Source: Senegalimassilia faecalis (lineage in GTDB: Bacteria > Actinomycetota > Coriobacteriia > Coriobacteriales > Eggerthellaceae). Taken from it: DNA of 64,000 bases. A program made the position numbers and the translations under genes. This document shows, in pieces, positions 1 through 7,945 of this stretch. Every line of letters starts with the position of its first letter. The first letter of the stretch is position 1. Under the pieces are notes generated by a model. The model was not told the DNA's origin. It saw nothing but the letters and a program-made list of their open reading frames with translations, and searched no databases. The DNA is taken from NCBI RefSeq assembly GCF_004135645.1, contig NZ_SDPW01000001.1, forward strand, positions 248,001 through 312,000. Direction: 5' to 3'.

Positions 1-52
1 CACTTGTGTTATTGTACCAACCCTGCTGCGCTCTTGCGACGGATAGAACGGT

Positions 53-2647
53 TTATCCGTGAAAACCCACGAGCTTGGCGATAGCCGGCAGCAGTTTTGC
101 GACATCAATGGGCTTCGCGAAGTGCGCGTTCATGCCGGCGTCAAGGCTTGCCTGCACGTCGTCGTGGAACGCGTTTGCCGACATGGCGCAGATAGGGACC
201 GTTTTCGCGTCAGGGTGGTCAAGCGCGCGGATGGCGCGCGTGGCCTCCAGGCCGTTTTTGCGCGGCATCATGATATCCATGAACACGATATCGAACGCGC
301 CGGTGCTTGAAGCGGCGAAGATGTCGACCGCCTCCTGCCCGTCCCACGCCCGCGTCACGCGTGCGCCCAGGTCAACAAGCAGGCATTCGGCTATCTCCAT
401 GTTCATCTCGTTGTCTTCCACCAGCAACACGTTGGCGCCGCGCAACGAGTCGGGCACGTTGCCGACATCGGAGCGGTCGATGCGGCAGGCCGTGTCGATG
501 GCAAACGACAGCGTCACGCGAAACGTGGTGCCCTGCCCTTTCGCCGACGTCCAGGAGATGGTGCCGCCCATGGCCTCGACGAGCTTCTTCACGATGGACA
601 GGCCCGTGCCGCTGCCTTCGTACACGGTGCGTGCGCCGGGCGCTTCTTGCGCGAACGGCTCGAACATGTGCTGCTGGAACTCCTCGCCCATGCCGATGCC
701 ATCGTCGCTGCACGAAAACTCGTATGTTGCCTTCCCCTGCGATGCGCCCTTGAACTGTATCGAAAGCTGCACGGAACCCTTCGGCTTGCCGTATTTCACC
801 GCATTGCCCACCAGGTTCATAAGAACCTGCCCCACGTGGCGGGGGCTGCCAAGCAAATAGGCGCAGTACGCGTCGTCCACGTGCGCGATGCGGCATGTTA
901 TGCCCTTCGCGTCGGCCTGCGGCTGGATGACTGCCTTAACCTTGTTGAGCACGTCGTTCAGGTCAAGGCAACGGTGCTCAAGCGCCACTTCGCTGCCTTC
1001 AAGTTTCGCCATGTCAAGCACGCTGTCAACAAGCGATGTAAGCGTATCGAGTGAAACGAGCGCCTGTTCCCGGCAATGCTGTTGCAGCGCGGCGTCTTGC
1101 GGATGTGCGGCCGCAAGCTGCACATAGCCTTTAGCGCCGTTGATGGGCGTGCGCACGTCGTGGCTGATACGGCGCAGAAACTCGCTTTTCGCGTTGTTCG
1201 CGATCTTCGCGGCGCGCGCCTCTTCCAAGATACGCTCCTGGTAATCGGCCTCGCGCTTCTTTTCCTGATCGACGTCCTGCAAAAGCGCCAACACGCGCGC
1301 GGGCTGGCCTTCGGCGTCGTAATCGACGACGGTAACCGTCACGCGGCACCAGCGGTTTGCGCCGCCGTGCGTGGCCACGTAGTCGGTGTAGAAGCTTTTG
1401 CGCACAGCGCTAGTGTTGCGCTTGCTAAGGTTTTCCCTGATGAACTGGGCCGACATGCGTTTATCAAGCACGCGCCGGTACTCGGGAAGCACCATGGTGC
1501 CCAAGAACAGCTTCTTCAGCTCCGTGTACTCGCCCTCCTGCGACACGGCGTCTTCCAACCACGGCGCAAGGTAAATGGTTTGGTAGCGGCTTTCGGCCAA
1601 ATCGACGCGGAACAGCGTGAAGTAAACGGACTCGAGCGATTTCAGCATCTCGACGGTATGCGTAAGATCGCGGTTGGCATCTTCGAGCTTTTCCTGGTTG
1701 CGATACAGCGCGCGGGCGCGCACGAAGAAGAACACGAGGCACAGCAGCAGGTACGCCACCGCCACGATGCCGGCCACGATAAGCGCAACCACGTAGATGG
1801 CCGACATGGGGTAATACACGTACAACTCATAGCTGGCCGCTTCGCTGCGATAGCCCCAGCCCATGCCCATGTCCATGCGGACCGGATGCAGGTGCGCGTC
1901 ATTGGGAGCCGCCGATATGCCCGAAAGCAGCGTGTCGTCGGCCACGTCAAGGTCGCGCAAGGCATCGTTGCTTGACGCACGAACATGCCCGTCTTCGGCG
2001 ATGGCGTAATTGCCGCCGTCTTCAAGCTGCAAGCCGGAAAGCAGGCTTTCAAGATCGTCTTCCGTGCCGGTAATCAAGCCGGACGGCTGCTCGTAGAAGC
2101 CGACGATGAGCCCCGGCGCGTCCTTGCGCGCCACGGCGCACACGTCGTAGAACGCCCCGTCGACCTGCACGCGGTCGGCATACACCTTTTCCGGATAGTC
2201 GACGATGTCGGCCACCAAACTGCCCAGCGATGTTTCGGCCCAGCTTGTATCGCGGAACTGGCGCGTGTAGCCCGAAGCCTGCAACTGCATGTCACCGCCG
2301 ATGACCGAGATGCCCGTCAGGTTCAGATCGCCTACCTGCTGCTCCAGGAACGCGTCGTTGACCGAATCGGGGTTCGATGCAAGGTAAGAGCTGAACTGCT
2401 GCATCTCGTACGTAAGGTGGAACAGGCTTTTCGTGCGGTCGGCCGCCATGAGCTTCTCGTAGCTGCCGCATTGCTGCTGCAGCGTGGCGGTAACGTCGCC
2501 GGCAAGCGATGACACGACGCCGATGCGCGCCATGCATGCCACGGCAAACGCAATGGCGATAAGCGCGAGGCCGGCCACCACGGCGCGGCGCACGCTGGTA
2601 TCCCACGCGCGCAGGGTATCGGGGTTCATGGTTTGCTTCTTATTCAT
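53..2647 (-). CDS. Hybrid sensor histidine kinase with C-terminal receiver
   Basis: Membrane hybrid kinase that should autophosphorylate on His and pass the phosphate to its own receiver. One membrane helix lies at about residues 20-44, an extracellular sensor of roughly 235 residues follows (family not recognised), and a second helix lies at about 282-308. A linker and PAS-like stretch (330-465) precede the phosphoacceptor box ISHDVRTP (His near 495), the ATP-binding boxes NLVGNAVKYG, DDGIGMG and GTGLSIVKKL, and a receiver with acceptor Asp near 790 in FMDIMMP. There is no DNA-binding output domain, so a phosphotransfer partner is expected elsewhere. Start 2647 is chosen because GGTGGAG precedes it and it overlaps the stop of the upstream binding-protein gene by 8 bases; a longer frame to 2719 would lie inside that gene. 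864 residues. Confidence 0.93.
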   Translation of the reverse strand: MNKKQTMNPDTLRAWDTSVRRAVVAGLALIAIAFAVACMARIGVVSSLAGDVTATLQQQCGSYEKLMAADRTKSLFHLTYEMQQFSSYLASNPDSVNDAFLEQQVGDLNLTGISVIGGDMQLQASGYTRQFRDTSWAETSLGSLVADIVDYPEKVYADRVQVDGAFYDVCAVARKDAPGLIVGFYEQPSGLITGTEDDLESLLSGLQLEDGGNYAIAEDGHVRASSNDALRDLDVADDTLLSGISAAPNDAHLHPVRMDMGMGWGYRSEAASYELYVYYPMSAIYVVALIVAGIVAVAYLLLCLVFFFVRARALYRNQEKLEDANRDLTHTVEMLKSLESVYFTLFRVDLAESRYQTIYLAPWLEDAVSQEGEYTELKKLFLGTMVLPEYRRVLDKRMSAQFIRENLSKRNTSAVRKSFYTDYVATHGGANRWCRVTVTVVDYDAEGQPARVLALLQDVDQEKKREADYQERILEEARAAKIANNAKSEFLRRISHDVRTPINGAKGYVQLAAAHPQDAALQQHCREQALVSLDTLTSLVDSVLDMAKLEGSEVALEHRCLDLNDVLNKVKAVIQPQADAKGITCRIAHVDDAYCAYLLGSPRHVGQVLMNLVGNAVKYGKPKGSVQLSIQFKGASQGKATYEFSCSDDGIGMGEEFQQHMFEPFAQEAPGARTVYEGSGTGLSIVKKLVEAMGGTISWTSAKGQGTTFRVTLSFAIDTACRIDRSDVGNVPDSLRGANVLLVEDNEMNMEIAECLLVDLGARVTRAWDGQEAVDIFAASSTGAFDIVFMDIMMPRKNGLEATRAIRALDHPDAKTVPICAMSANAFHDDVQASLDAGMNAHFAKPIDVAKLLPAIAKLVGFHG

Positions 2648-3446
2648 GCTCCACCCCGGAAAGCGCTTTCTGGGAATCAAGCCCGTAAGACTGAACGATG
2701 GCGGCCGTGGTGCCGTCAAGGCTCATCTGATGCAGGGCATCCCCAAGCGCCGAGCGAACCGCCGTGGAGCTGTTCTGCGGAAACGCGACGCCAAGCGCGG
2801 CGCGCAAAAGTTCGCCGTCAAGGAAGCGGTAATCGACGCCCGTGTTTTGCAGGTACCACGCCAGCGTTGCCGCGTGGCCGGCAAGCGCGTCGACGAACTT
2901 GTTGCGCAGCGCCGCCGCCATTTCGCTGACATCGGACAGGCAGTAGACGTTTTTCACGGCCGGAACGCCGGCGCGTTCAAGGAAGATGGACTCGGGCTTC
3001 GTGGAGGCCTTCACGGCAACGCGCGTGCCCGCCAAGTCGGCAAACGACTGGATAGGGCTGTCGTTGAGCACGGCAACCGCCTGACGGCTGTACAGATACG
3101 GGCCAACCCAGGCGTAGCTATCTTCGCGATCGTTCATGGAATAGCAGCTCCACAGGCAATCTACCTGGCCGCTTTCAAGGAATTGGTCGCGATTTTCCCA
3201 GTCGACTTGCTTGAACTCGGCGCGCAAGCCCGCGCGCCGGCACGCTTCTTGCGCGATTTCGACGTCGATACCGGCCATGTTGCCGTTGTCGTCGACGAAC
3301 ACAAACGGGCGATACTCGTCATAACCGATGGTAAGTGTTTCGGTTGGTTCGGGCGCCGACTCGCGCTGCTGGCAACCAGTAAGCAGCGAGATGGCCACGG
3401 ACGAGCACGCGCAAAGCGCCAAGACGCAAAACCGTCGACGAAGCAA
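2640..3446 (-). CDS. Solute-binding lipoprotein, SBP family 3 (amino-acid type)
   Basis: Extracellular binding protein of the polar amino-acid family (SBP_bac_3), 268 residues. It opens with a basic N-terminus and hydrophobic stretch ending in the lipobox LLTGC (Cys25), so it should be a membrane-anchored lipoprotein. The mature part starts with the family-like TLTIGYDEYRPF and has the usual two-lobe layout (NMAGIDVEIAQEACRRAG). The start is TTG at 3446, preceded at 7 bases by GGAGG; a longer frame to 3530 would place the lipobox too far in. No permease or ATPase follows. Instead the next gene, overlapping by 8 bases, is a hybrid kinase, which suggests the protein is a ligand-sensing partner of that kinase rather than a transport subunit (inference). 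Confidence 0.88.
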   Translation of the reverse strand: MLRRRFCVLALCACSSVAISLLTGCQQRESAPEPTETLTIGYDEYRPFVFVDDNGNMAGIDVEIAQEACRRAGLRAEFKQVDWENRDQFLESGQVDCLWSCYSMNDREDSYAWVGPYLYSRQAVAVLNDSPIQSFADLAGTRVAVKASTKPESIFLERAGVPAVKNVYCLSDVSEMAAALRNKFVDALAGHAATLAWYLQNTGVDYRFLDGELLRAALGVAFPQNSSTAVRSALGDALHQMSLDGTTAAIVQSYGLDSQKALSGVEHE

Positions 3447-3492
3447 TGCGACGCCTCCTCCCCCGATAGAGCCGATACAACCTAAAAACAGA

Positions 3493-3521
3493 ATTATAGC
3501 GAACTCAAAGGCTGCGCAAGA
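3493..3521 (-). promoter_or_regulatory. Predicted promoter of the binding-protein/kinase operon
   Basis: A perfect TATAAT (-10, 3493-3498) lies 17 bases from a weak -35 TCTTGC (3516-3521), about 45 bases upstream of the TTG start. No other strong -10 is seen nearby. Confidence 0.5.
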
Positions 3522-3634
3522 TAGGCGCACACAGCGCGTTCATACGATTCATCGATTGGGAACCGGATGGGCTTGTTCGTTACCGAATGAGGAAAGCGGG
3601 CCGGCGGCATGTCGTCGGTAATCTGTCTGCAGCC

Positions 3635-3700
3635 CGCATCCGTTAACGGATGCGCCGAACGCCCCGTTTTCCTGCAGTTTCGTCCGTTATTTGTCCGTTA
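3635..3700. promoter_or_regulatory. Operator-like cluster of TCCGTTA half-sites
   Basis: A perfect 20-bp palindrome at 3635-3654 contains TCCGTTA in both orientations. Two more direct copies of TCCGTTA lie at 3683-3689 and 3694-3700. Direct copies are spaced 44 and 11 bases, which is whole helical turns. The cluster sits upstream of the binding-protein/kinase promoter and downstream of the tmRNA terminator. The remaining intergenic DNA from 3522 to 3773 shows no gene. Confidence 0.45.
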
Positions 3701-3773
3701 ATGCCTTCTCGAAGTAGCGGAATTTACCGCGAATTGCTCTGATATACCCCACATGTAGAATATCTATTAAACA

Positions 3774-3816
3774 CGAAAAAGGCCGCCTGAACTGTGAAAA
3801 CAGAACAGACGGCCGT
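3774..3816 (-). terminator. Intrinsic terminator of the tmRNA gene
   Basis: On the minus strand an imperfect stem (GGCCG.CTG..CTG pairing with CAG..CAG.CGGCC) is followed by TTTTTCG, directly downstream of the tmRNA 3' end. Confidence 0.75.
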
Positions 3817-3824
3817 GAAAAGAC

Positions 3825-4194
3825 TGGTGGAGGCGCGGAGAATCGAACTCCGGTCCATACTACATAATCCCCGAGGCTCTACAAGCTTATTCCGTTGTCG
3901 GGATTCGAAGCCTTGCGGTCAACGGACAAACGTAGAGGCTTCTAGTCGGTTCAATCTTTATCGAAGCCATACCGGCCACGTGCTTCGATGCAGTCCCCTA
4001 AAATGACATCGCGCCCGAGCCGGGGACAACCCGGGGTTGACGTGCCAGGTGCGAATTAAGCAGCCATGGCGAGCGCCGGAGCGCTCTGAGAGTTGTTCTT
4101 GCCAATTAACTTGACGGTACCCCTGTTTTACGTGGCGAGGAGACCACGACCTGCTCCTCAGTTCAAACATACCATGTCGAAACCAGTCGCCCCC
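3825..4194 (-). ncRNA. ssrA: tmRNA (transfer-messenger RNA)
   Basis: One-piece tmRNA of 370 bases that, with SmpB, rescues stalled ribosomes and tags the unfinished protein for proteolysis. The 5' end GGGGGCGAC and 3' end CGCCTCCACCA form a 7-bp acceptor stem with the G-U third pair read by alanyl-tRNA synthetase; CCA is encoded. The T-arm region GGAGTTCGATTCTCC and the 5' tract GGTTTCGACATGGT are typical. The tag frame runs from GGC at 4103 to TAA at 4056 and encodes GKNNSQSAPALAMAA. A perfect TTGACA lies at 4240-4245 but no matching -10 is visible, so the promoter is undecided. smpB lies just upstream. Confidence 0.96.
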
Positions 4195-4285
4195 GTGAAG
4201 TTCGGCGCTCTGCCGAAGCGGGACGCTGCGGTCCACCGTTGTCAATGTGCCGCGCGAGCGTATGCCCTACGCGTAACTTGATATG

Positions 4286-4804
4286 CTACTTCAAAAGCGA
4301 GCTGAAGTCCAATGCGCTTTTGATGTCGTCGAACGCGCCCTTGAACTCGGCCGCCATTTTCACGCCGTCCTTGAAGATGGCGTTCATGTCGTCGGTGGCC
4401 TGCTGCACGCCGTCGCGCGTGATGCCAAGGCTGCCGTCGTCGACCACGTCGTACACGTCGTGTTCCGGCTCGTCGTCTTCCACGTACAGGTACTCGGCCT
4501 CTTCGCCGTCTTCCATGATGACGAAGCCGATGCGGTTGCCGTCCTCGTCTTCCAGGTAGCGTACGATGTCGTCGTCGGAAAGCTCCAGCTCAACGACCTC
4601 GAGGTCCTCGTCGGCGTTTTCTTCGGCGGCATCGGCCTCCTCTTCGGCAGGCTCTTCGGCTTCCGCATCGTCCTGTTCGTCTTCGGCGGCACCGGCCTCT
4701 TCGGGCGCTGCAACGGGCTCGGCCGCGATGCCCTCGGCAGCTTCGACCTGCTCGTCGGCGGCTTCAAGCTCTTCCTGGCTTGCGATTACATCCTGCTCGC
4801 TCAT
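4286..4804 (-). CDS. Acidic protein of unknown function coupled to smpB
   Basis: A 172-residue protein I do not recognise. Residues 1-75 are almost only Glu, Asp and Ala and should be disordered. Residues 75-125 look like a small beta-rich domain (DDIVRYLEDEDGNRIGFVIM). The last 45 residues look helical (AIFKDGVKMAAEFKGAFDDI). The start ATG at 4804 overlaps the smpB stop as ATGA and has AAAGGAG 6 bases upstream, so translation is likely coupled to smpB. Between smpB and ssrA, it may act with the trans-translation system, but this is context only. No membrane segment or signal peptide is present. Confidence 0.75.
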   Translation of the reverse strand: MSEQDVIASQEELEAADEQVEAAEGIAAEPVAAPEEAGAAEDEQDDAEAEEPAEEEADAAEENADEDLEVVELELSDDDIVRYLEDEDGNRIGFVIMEDGEEAEYLYVEDDEPEHDVYDVVDDGSLGITRDGVQQATDDMNAIFKDGVKMAAEFKGAFDDIKSALDFSSLLK

Positions 4805-5268
4805 CGACGGCTCCTTTCCTTCAGTGCGCGCTCGATCTCGCGCTTCGAATCGCGCGCGGCCATGGCGGCGCGCTTGTCGTAGTTCTTCTTGCCGCGGCAA
4901 ACGGCCAGCTCAACCTTCACGAGCGACTTGTTGTTGAAGTACATCTTCAGCGGTACCAGCGCCATGCCCTTTTCCTTCGTTTGCTGCTCGAGCTTGCGAA
5001 TCTCGTTTTTGTGCAGCAGCAGCTTGCGCTTACGGTCGGGGTCGGGGTTGGCGATGTTGCCGAACGCGTACGGCGGGATGTGCACGCCGTGCAGCCACAC
5101 TTCGCCGTGGCGGATAAGCGCGAAGCAATCCGTCAGCTGGCAGTGGTTGTCGCGCAGCGAGCGCACTTCCGTGCCCGTGAGCGCTATGCCGGCCTCGTAC
5201 GTTTCAAGCACCTCGTAGTCGTGAAGCGCCTTGCGGTTGCGCGCGATGTCGCTGGGCTGCTTCTTCAT
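4801..5268 (-). CDS. smpB: SsrA-binding protein SmpB
   Basis: RNA-binding partner of tmRNA, needed to deliver it to stalled ribosomes. The 155 residues match the family in length and motifs: NRKALHDYEVLETYEAGIAL at the start of the barrel, TGTEVRSLRDNHCQL, HIPPY, KRKLLLHKNEI and a basic C-terminal tail (KRAAMAARDSKREIERALK) that enters the ribosomal mRNA channel. It starts 3 bases after the stop of the M42 peptidase gene and overlaps the next gene by 4, so the three genes form one operon pointing at ssrA. Confidence 0.97.
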   Translation of the reverse strand: MKKQPSDIARNRKALHDYEVLETYEAGIALTGTEVRSLRDNHCQLTDCFALIRHGEVWLHGVHIPPYAFGNIANPDPDRKRKLLLHKNEIRKLEQQTKEKGMALVPLKMYFNNKSLVKVELAVCRGKKNYDKRAAMAARDSKREIERALKERSRR

Positions 5269-5271
5269 GCG

Positions 5272-6384
5272 CTACTCCCCCTCTGGCGCGTCGTCGGCAT
5301 CGCTGGCGGCGGCAAGACCCGGCACGAACGTGTCAGCATCGCACAGGTCAAGCGCGAACTGCACGAACAGCTTCACGCACGCGTCAAGGTCGTCAAGGCA
5401 GATGACCTCGGTGGGCGTGTGCATGTAGCGCAGCGGCACGGACACCAGGCCCGTGGGAATGCCGGCACGCGACACCTGGATGGGCCAGGCGTCGGTTCCC
5501 GAATGGCCGGGAAGCGCCTCGACCTGGTACGGGATGCCGGCCGCCTTCGCCGCGGCAACCAGACGCTCGTACACGTACGGGTTCGCGTTCGGGCCGCGGC
5601 CGATGACCGGACCGCCGCCGCACTTGATGTCGCCGAACTTCGCATGGCTGATGCCGGGGTAATCGGTTGCGTGCGTGACGTCGAACGCCACGGCAACATC
5701 GGGGGCCACGCCAAACGCCGAGGTGGTGGCGCCGCGCGTGCCGATTTCCTCCTGCGTGGTGCACGCGGTCGTGACCGTGCCCGGCGCGCCGCCGGCCGCC
5801 GCAAGCTCTTCAAGCACGCGCGTGATCACCCACACGCCGCACTTGTCGTCAAACGCGCGCGACACGCCCATGTGCTTGCCGAAGCGCTCGAAGCCCACGC
5901 CGAACGTGATGGGGTCGCCCACGGCCACAAGCCGCTTGACCTTCTTCGCCGGAAGGCCCAGGTCGATGACCAGGTCGGACAGCGGCGTGACCTTGTCGCG
6001 CTCGCCTGCGGAAATGAGGTGGATGGGCTTGCGGCCCACCACGCCGCGCAGCGGAACCGCGGCACCCGATGCGTGCACGTCGACGCGCAGACCCGGCAGG
6101 ATGGCCGCATCGACGCCGCCGATGGCGGCCACGGACAGAAAGCCGTCGTCGGAAACGTTGACCACCATCAGGCCAATCTCGTCCATGTGCGCCGCAAGCA
6201 TGAGCGAAGGCGCCACGCCGCTGCCGGCGAGGCTTGCGTGCACCGAGCCCATGACGTCGGTTTCCACGCGGTCGGCCACGCCGTCAAGACGATGGCGCAC
6301 CAGCGCGGCGATGCGCTGCTCGCAGCCCGTCGGCGACGGGGTTTCCAGCAGCGATTTCAGGAATTTGCGATCTTGTTTTCTCAT
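5272..6384 (-). CDS. M42-family metallo-aminopeptidase
   Basis: Cytosolic dinuclear-metal aminopeptidase of family M42 (FrvX/YpdE/CelM relatives; some members form large tetrahedral complexes). It has 370 residues, the normal size. Metal and catalytic residues are visible in order: AAHMDEIG, AFDDKCG, TTQEEIGTRGA, AFDVTHATD and RYMHTPTE. The N-terminal LLETPSPTGCE is typical. ATG at 6384 has AAGGAC at 7 bases. It heads the operon with smpB. Substrate preference cannot be read from sequence; annotation as an endoglucanase, common in this family, is not supported by any motif here. Confidence 0.92.
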   Translation of the reverse strand: MRKQDRKFLKSLLETPSPTGCEQRIAALVRHRLDGVADRVETDVMGSVHASLAGSGVAPSLMLAAHMDEIGLMVVNVSDDGFLSVAAIGGVDAAILPGLRVDVHASGAAVPLRGVVGRKPIHLISAGERDKVTPLSDLVIDLGLPAKKVKRLVAVGDPITFGVGFERFGKHMGVSRAFDDKCGVWVITRVLEELAAAGGAPGTVTTACTTQEEIGTRGATTSAFGVAPDVAVAFDVTHATDYPGISHAKFGDIKCGGGPVIGRGPNANPYVYERLVAAAKAAGIPYQVEALPGHSGTDAWPIQVSRAGIPTGLVSVPLRYMHTPTEVICLDDLDACVKLFVQFALDLCDADTFVPGLAAASDADDAPEGE

Positions 6385-6404
6385 GAGAGTCCTTACCTTT
6401 CGCG

Positions 6405-6455
6405 AAAAGCGCGGCGGGTGCCGTGAGGCGGCATACCCGCAAAACCCGCGCTTTT
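6405..6455. terminator. Composite hairpin, likely terminator after the YhcH gene
   Basis: An outer 10-bp stem (AAAAGCGCGG with CCGCGCTTTT) encloses an inner stem (GGGTGCCG with CGGCATACCC). On the minus strand it ends in CTTTTCGC. It separates the YhcH-like gene from the M42-smpB operon. Confidence 0.55.
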
Positions 6456-6523
6456 CCTGGTGAAATGCAAGTCGAATGGGCGCCCGGCCGCTGCCGAGAG
6501 CCAGAAAACCCTGCGCACTTGGC

Positions 6524-6982
6524 TTATGCGCGCACCTTCACGACGATTTTGCGCACGTGGCACGGCTCGGCGCCAAGCGTGCAGCCCGGCTTGTGCGCGT
6601 CTTCGGGAGCAAGCACGGCCATGTCGCCGGCGCGCAGCACCACGTCGGTAGTGCGCTCGGGCGTGGCGTACAGGCCGAAGTCGTTGCCTTCGTCGAACGG
6701 CTGCGCCTCGTCAAGACCTTCAAGCTGGGCATACTGCAGCAGCTCTTCGCCGGACACCACGAACTGCACGTCGTAGTAGCGGCGATGCGCCTCAAGCTGC
6801 TTTTCGGCGGCGGGCACGGTGCCGTACTCCTGCACGTTGGCGAACACGTCGTCGCCGTCGATGTCGTTACGGCCGAGCGGCAGCTCGGAGAGGTTGTCCT
6901 GCCGCAAGAACGCGTAGGCCTTCGCGAAGCGTTCGTTGAGGTAGTCGTGTGCGGATGCGTGGTCGATAGTCGTTACCAGCAT
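6524..6982 (-). CDS. YhcH/YjgK/YiaL family protein (DUF386)
   Basis: Small cupin-like protein of 152 residues from the family that includes EbgC and NanQ, some members of which interconvert sugar anomers (sialic acid). Visible family traits are GRNDIDGDDVFANVQEY near the N-terminus, the metal-site type stretch EAHRRYYDVQFVVSGEE, and DMAVLAPEDAHKPGC near the C-terminus. Start ATG 6982 has AAAGGA at 6 bases; a longer frame upstream lacks a ribosome site. It stands alone, with no sialic-acid or galactosidase gene beside it, so the sugar acted on is unknown. A candidate -10 (TATACT, 7039-7044) lies about 50 bases upstream. Confidence 0.85.
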   Translation of the reverse strand: MLVTTIDHASAHDYLNERFAKAYAFLRQDNLSELPLGRNDIDGDDVFANVQEYGTVPAAEKQLEAHRRYYDVQFVVSGEELLQYAQLEGLDEAQPFDEGNDFGLYATPERTTDVVLRAGDMAVLAPEDAHKPGCTLGAEPCHVRKIVVKVRA

Positions 6983-7236
6983 GTTGTTCCTTTCATTGGG
7001 TTGCGGCGCGTTCGGCACCGCGTTGTTTCGCACGAGCGAGTATACACCCCGCAAGCGGCGCGGCGGCGCCGGCAGACATCGCACCACGGCATGCACAGGA
7101 GCTGTTCATGGGCAGAAGCGTTTCGGCTGATGAACGAGCAGAGGTAAAGGGTGCATCGACGGGAACTTATCGCGATGAACATGCGTGACGCCCGCCCTCC
7201 CCCATATCGCCCAACTACCCGAGCCGCGAAACGGCG

Positions 7237-7761
7237 CTATGCTCGCGCGCCTTGCTCGCCCGCATTGTGAGCCACCCGAGCGCGACGCAGCGGCTCCAGC
7301 AGCCGATCGACCTGCGTTTCGTCGAGCACGTCGACGCCCGCATCGCGCAGAAGCGCTGCGGCCACGCCCCAACCTTCTACCAGCGTGCCGGTAAACGAGC
7401 CGTCGTACACCTGGCCGCTGCCGCACGAGGGGCTTTTCGACTTCAGCACGGCCACGCGGCAATCCGCATCGCGCAGCTGCTCCAAACACCGCGACGCGCC
7501 CGCATGGAAACGCTGCGTCACGTCGGCGCCGGTGGCGTCCACGACGCGCACCGGGCGCGTGCCCGCCTCGATCTCGCACGGCGGGTGCGGAATGGAAAAG
7601 CCGCCGGCCACTTCAGGGCAGATGGGAACCACTTTGCAGTATCGGGCAAGCTGCATGGCCTGCTCACAGGGCTTCGACGTACCGTCGAAGCGGCATGGGC
7701 GGCCCAGCAGGCAGGCGCTGACGGCCACCACGGGCGTTATGTCGAGATTCGTTTCGTTCAT
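7237..7761 (-). CDS. DUF523 family protein (YbbK-like)
   Basis: 174-residue protein of the DUF523 family, whose biochemical role is not established. The conserved Cys-containing motifs are present: VAVSACLLGRPCRFDG at the start, PICPEVAGG, and KSKSPSCGSGQVYDG with FTGTLVEGWG. The Cys/Asp pattern suggests a metal or iron-sulfur site (inference). A TACAAT hexamer lies only 6 bases before the ATG, so the mRNA may start at the start codon. It is transcribed divergently from the NifX-like gene. Confidence 0.85.
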   Translation of the reverse strand: MNETNLDITPVVAVSACLLGRPCRFDGTSKPCEQAMQLARYCKVVPICPEVAGGFSIPHPPCEIEAGTRPVRVVDATGADVTQRFHAGASRCLEQLRDADCRVAVLKSKSPSCGSGQVYDGSFTGTLVEGWGVAAALLRDAGVDVLDETQVDRLLEPLRRARVAHNAGEQGARA

Positions 7762-7767
7762 ACCTTC

Positions 7768-7773
7768 ATTGTA
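7768..7773 (-). promoter_or_regulatory. Candidate -10 of a leaderless DUF523 mRNA
   Basis: TACAAT ends 6 bases before the ATG at 7761, so transcription would begin at or next to the start codon. No convincing -35 is seen. Confidence 0.35.
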
Positions 7774-7844
7774 ACGCGCCAGGTCAAATGGCGAACGCTG
7801 CCCTTAATCCTAGCGAAATGCTACTTGTAGACTATCAAAAATCT

Positions 7845-7874
7845 TTGGGTGCACCACGGCCTTTGTGCTAGAGT
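7845..7874 (+). promoter_or_regulatory. Predicted promoter of the NifX-like gene
   Basis: Extended -10 TGCTAGAGT (7866-7874) with a weak -35 TTGGGT (7845-7850) at 18 bases. The same TGCTAGA element is found before ftsE and secA. Confidence 0.5.
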
Positions 7875-7945
7875 TGGGCCTCGTGAGGGCGCGACGGCGT
7901 GGGAGGACGGAGCGCGGCAAAGCACGAAAAGAAAGGGCAAACGTC

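Noticed and set aside
4240-4245. Perfect TTGACA upstream of tmRNA as its -35 box
   Set aside because: No -10-like hexamer lies 15-19 bases downstream, and the distance to the 5' end would then require processing. Kept only as a remark.
4780-6426. A 548-residue open frame on the plus strand
   Set aside because: It runs antisense to smpB and the M42 peptidase, both with clear family motifs, and has no start signal.
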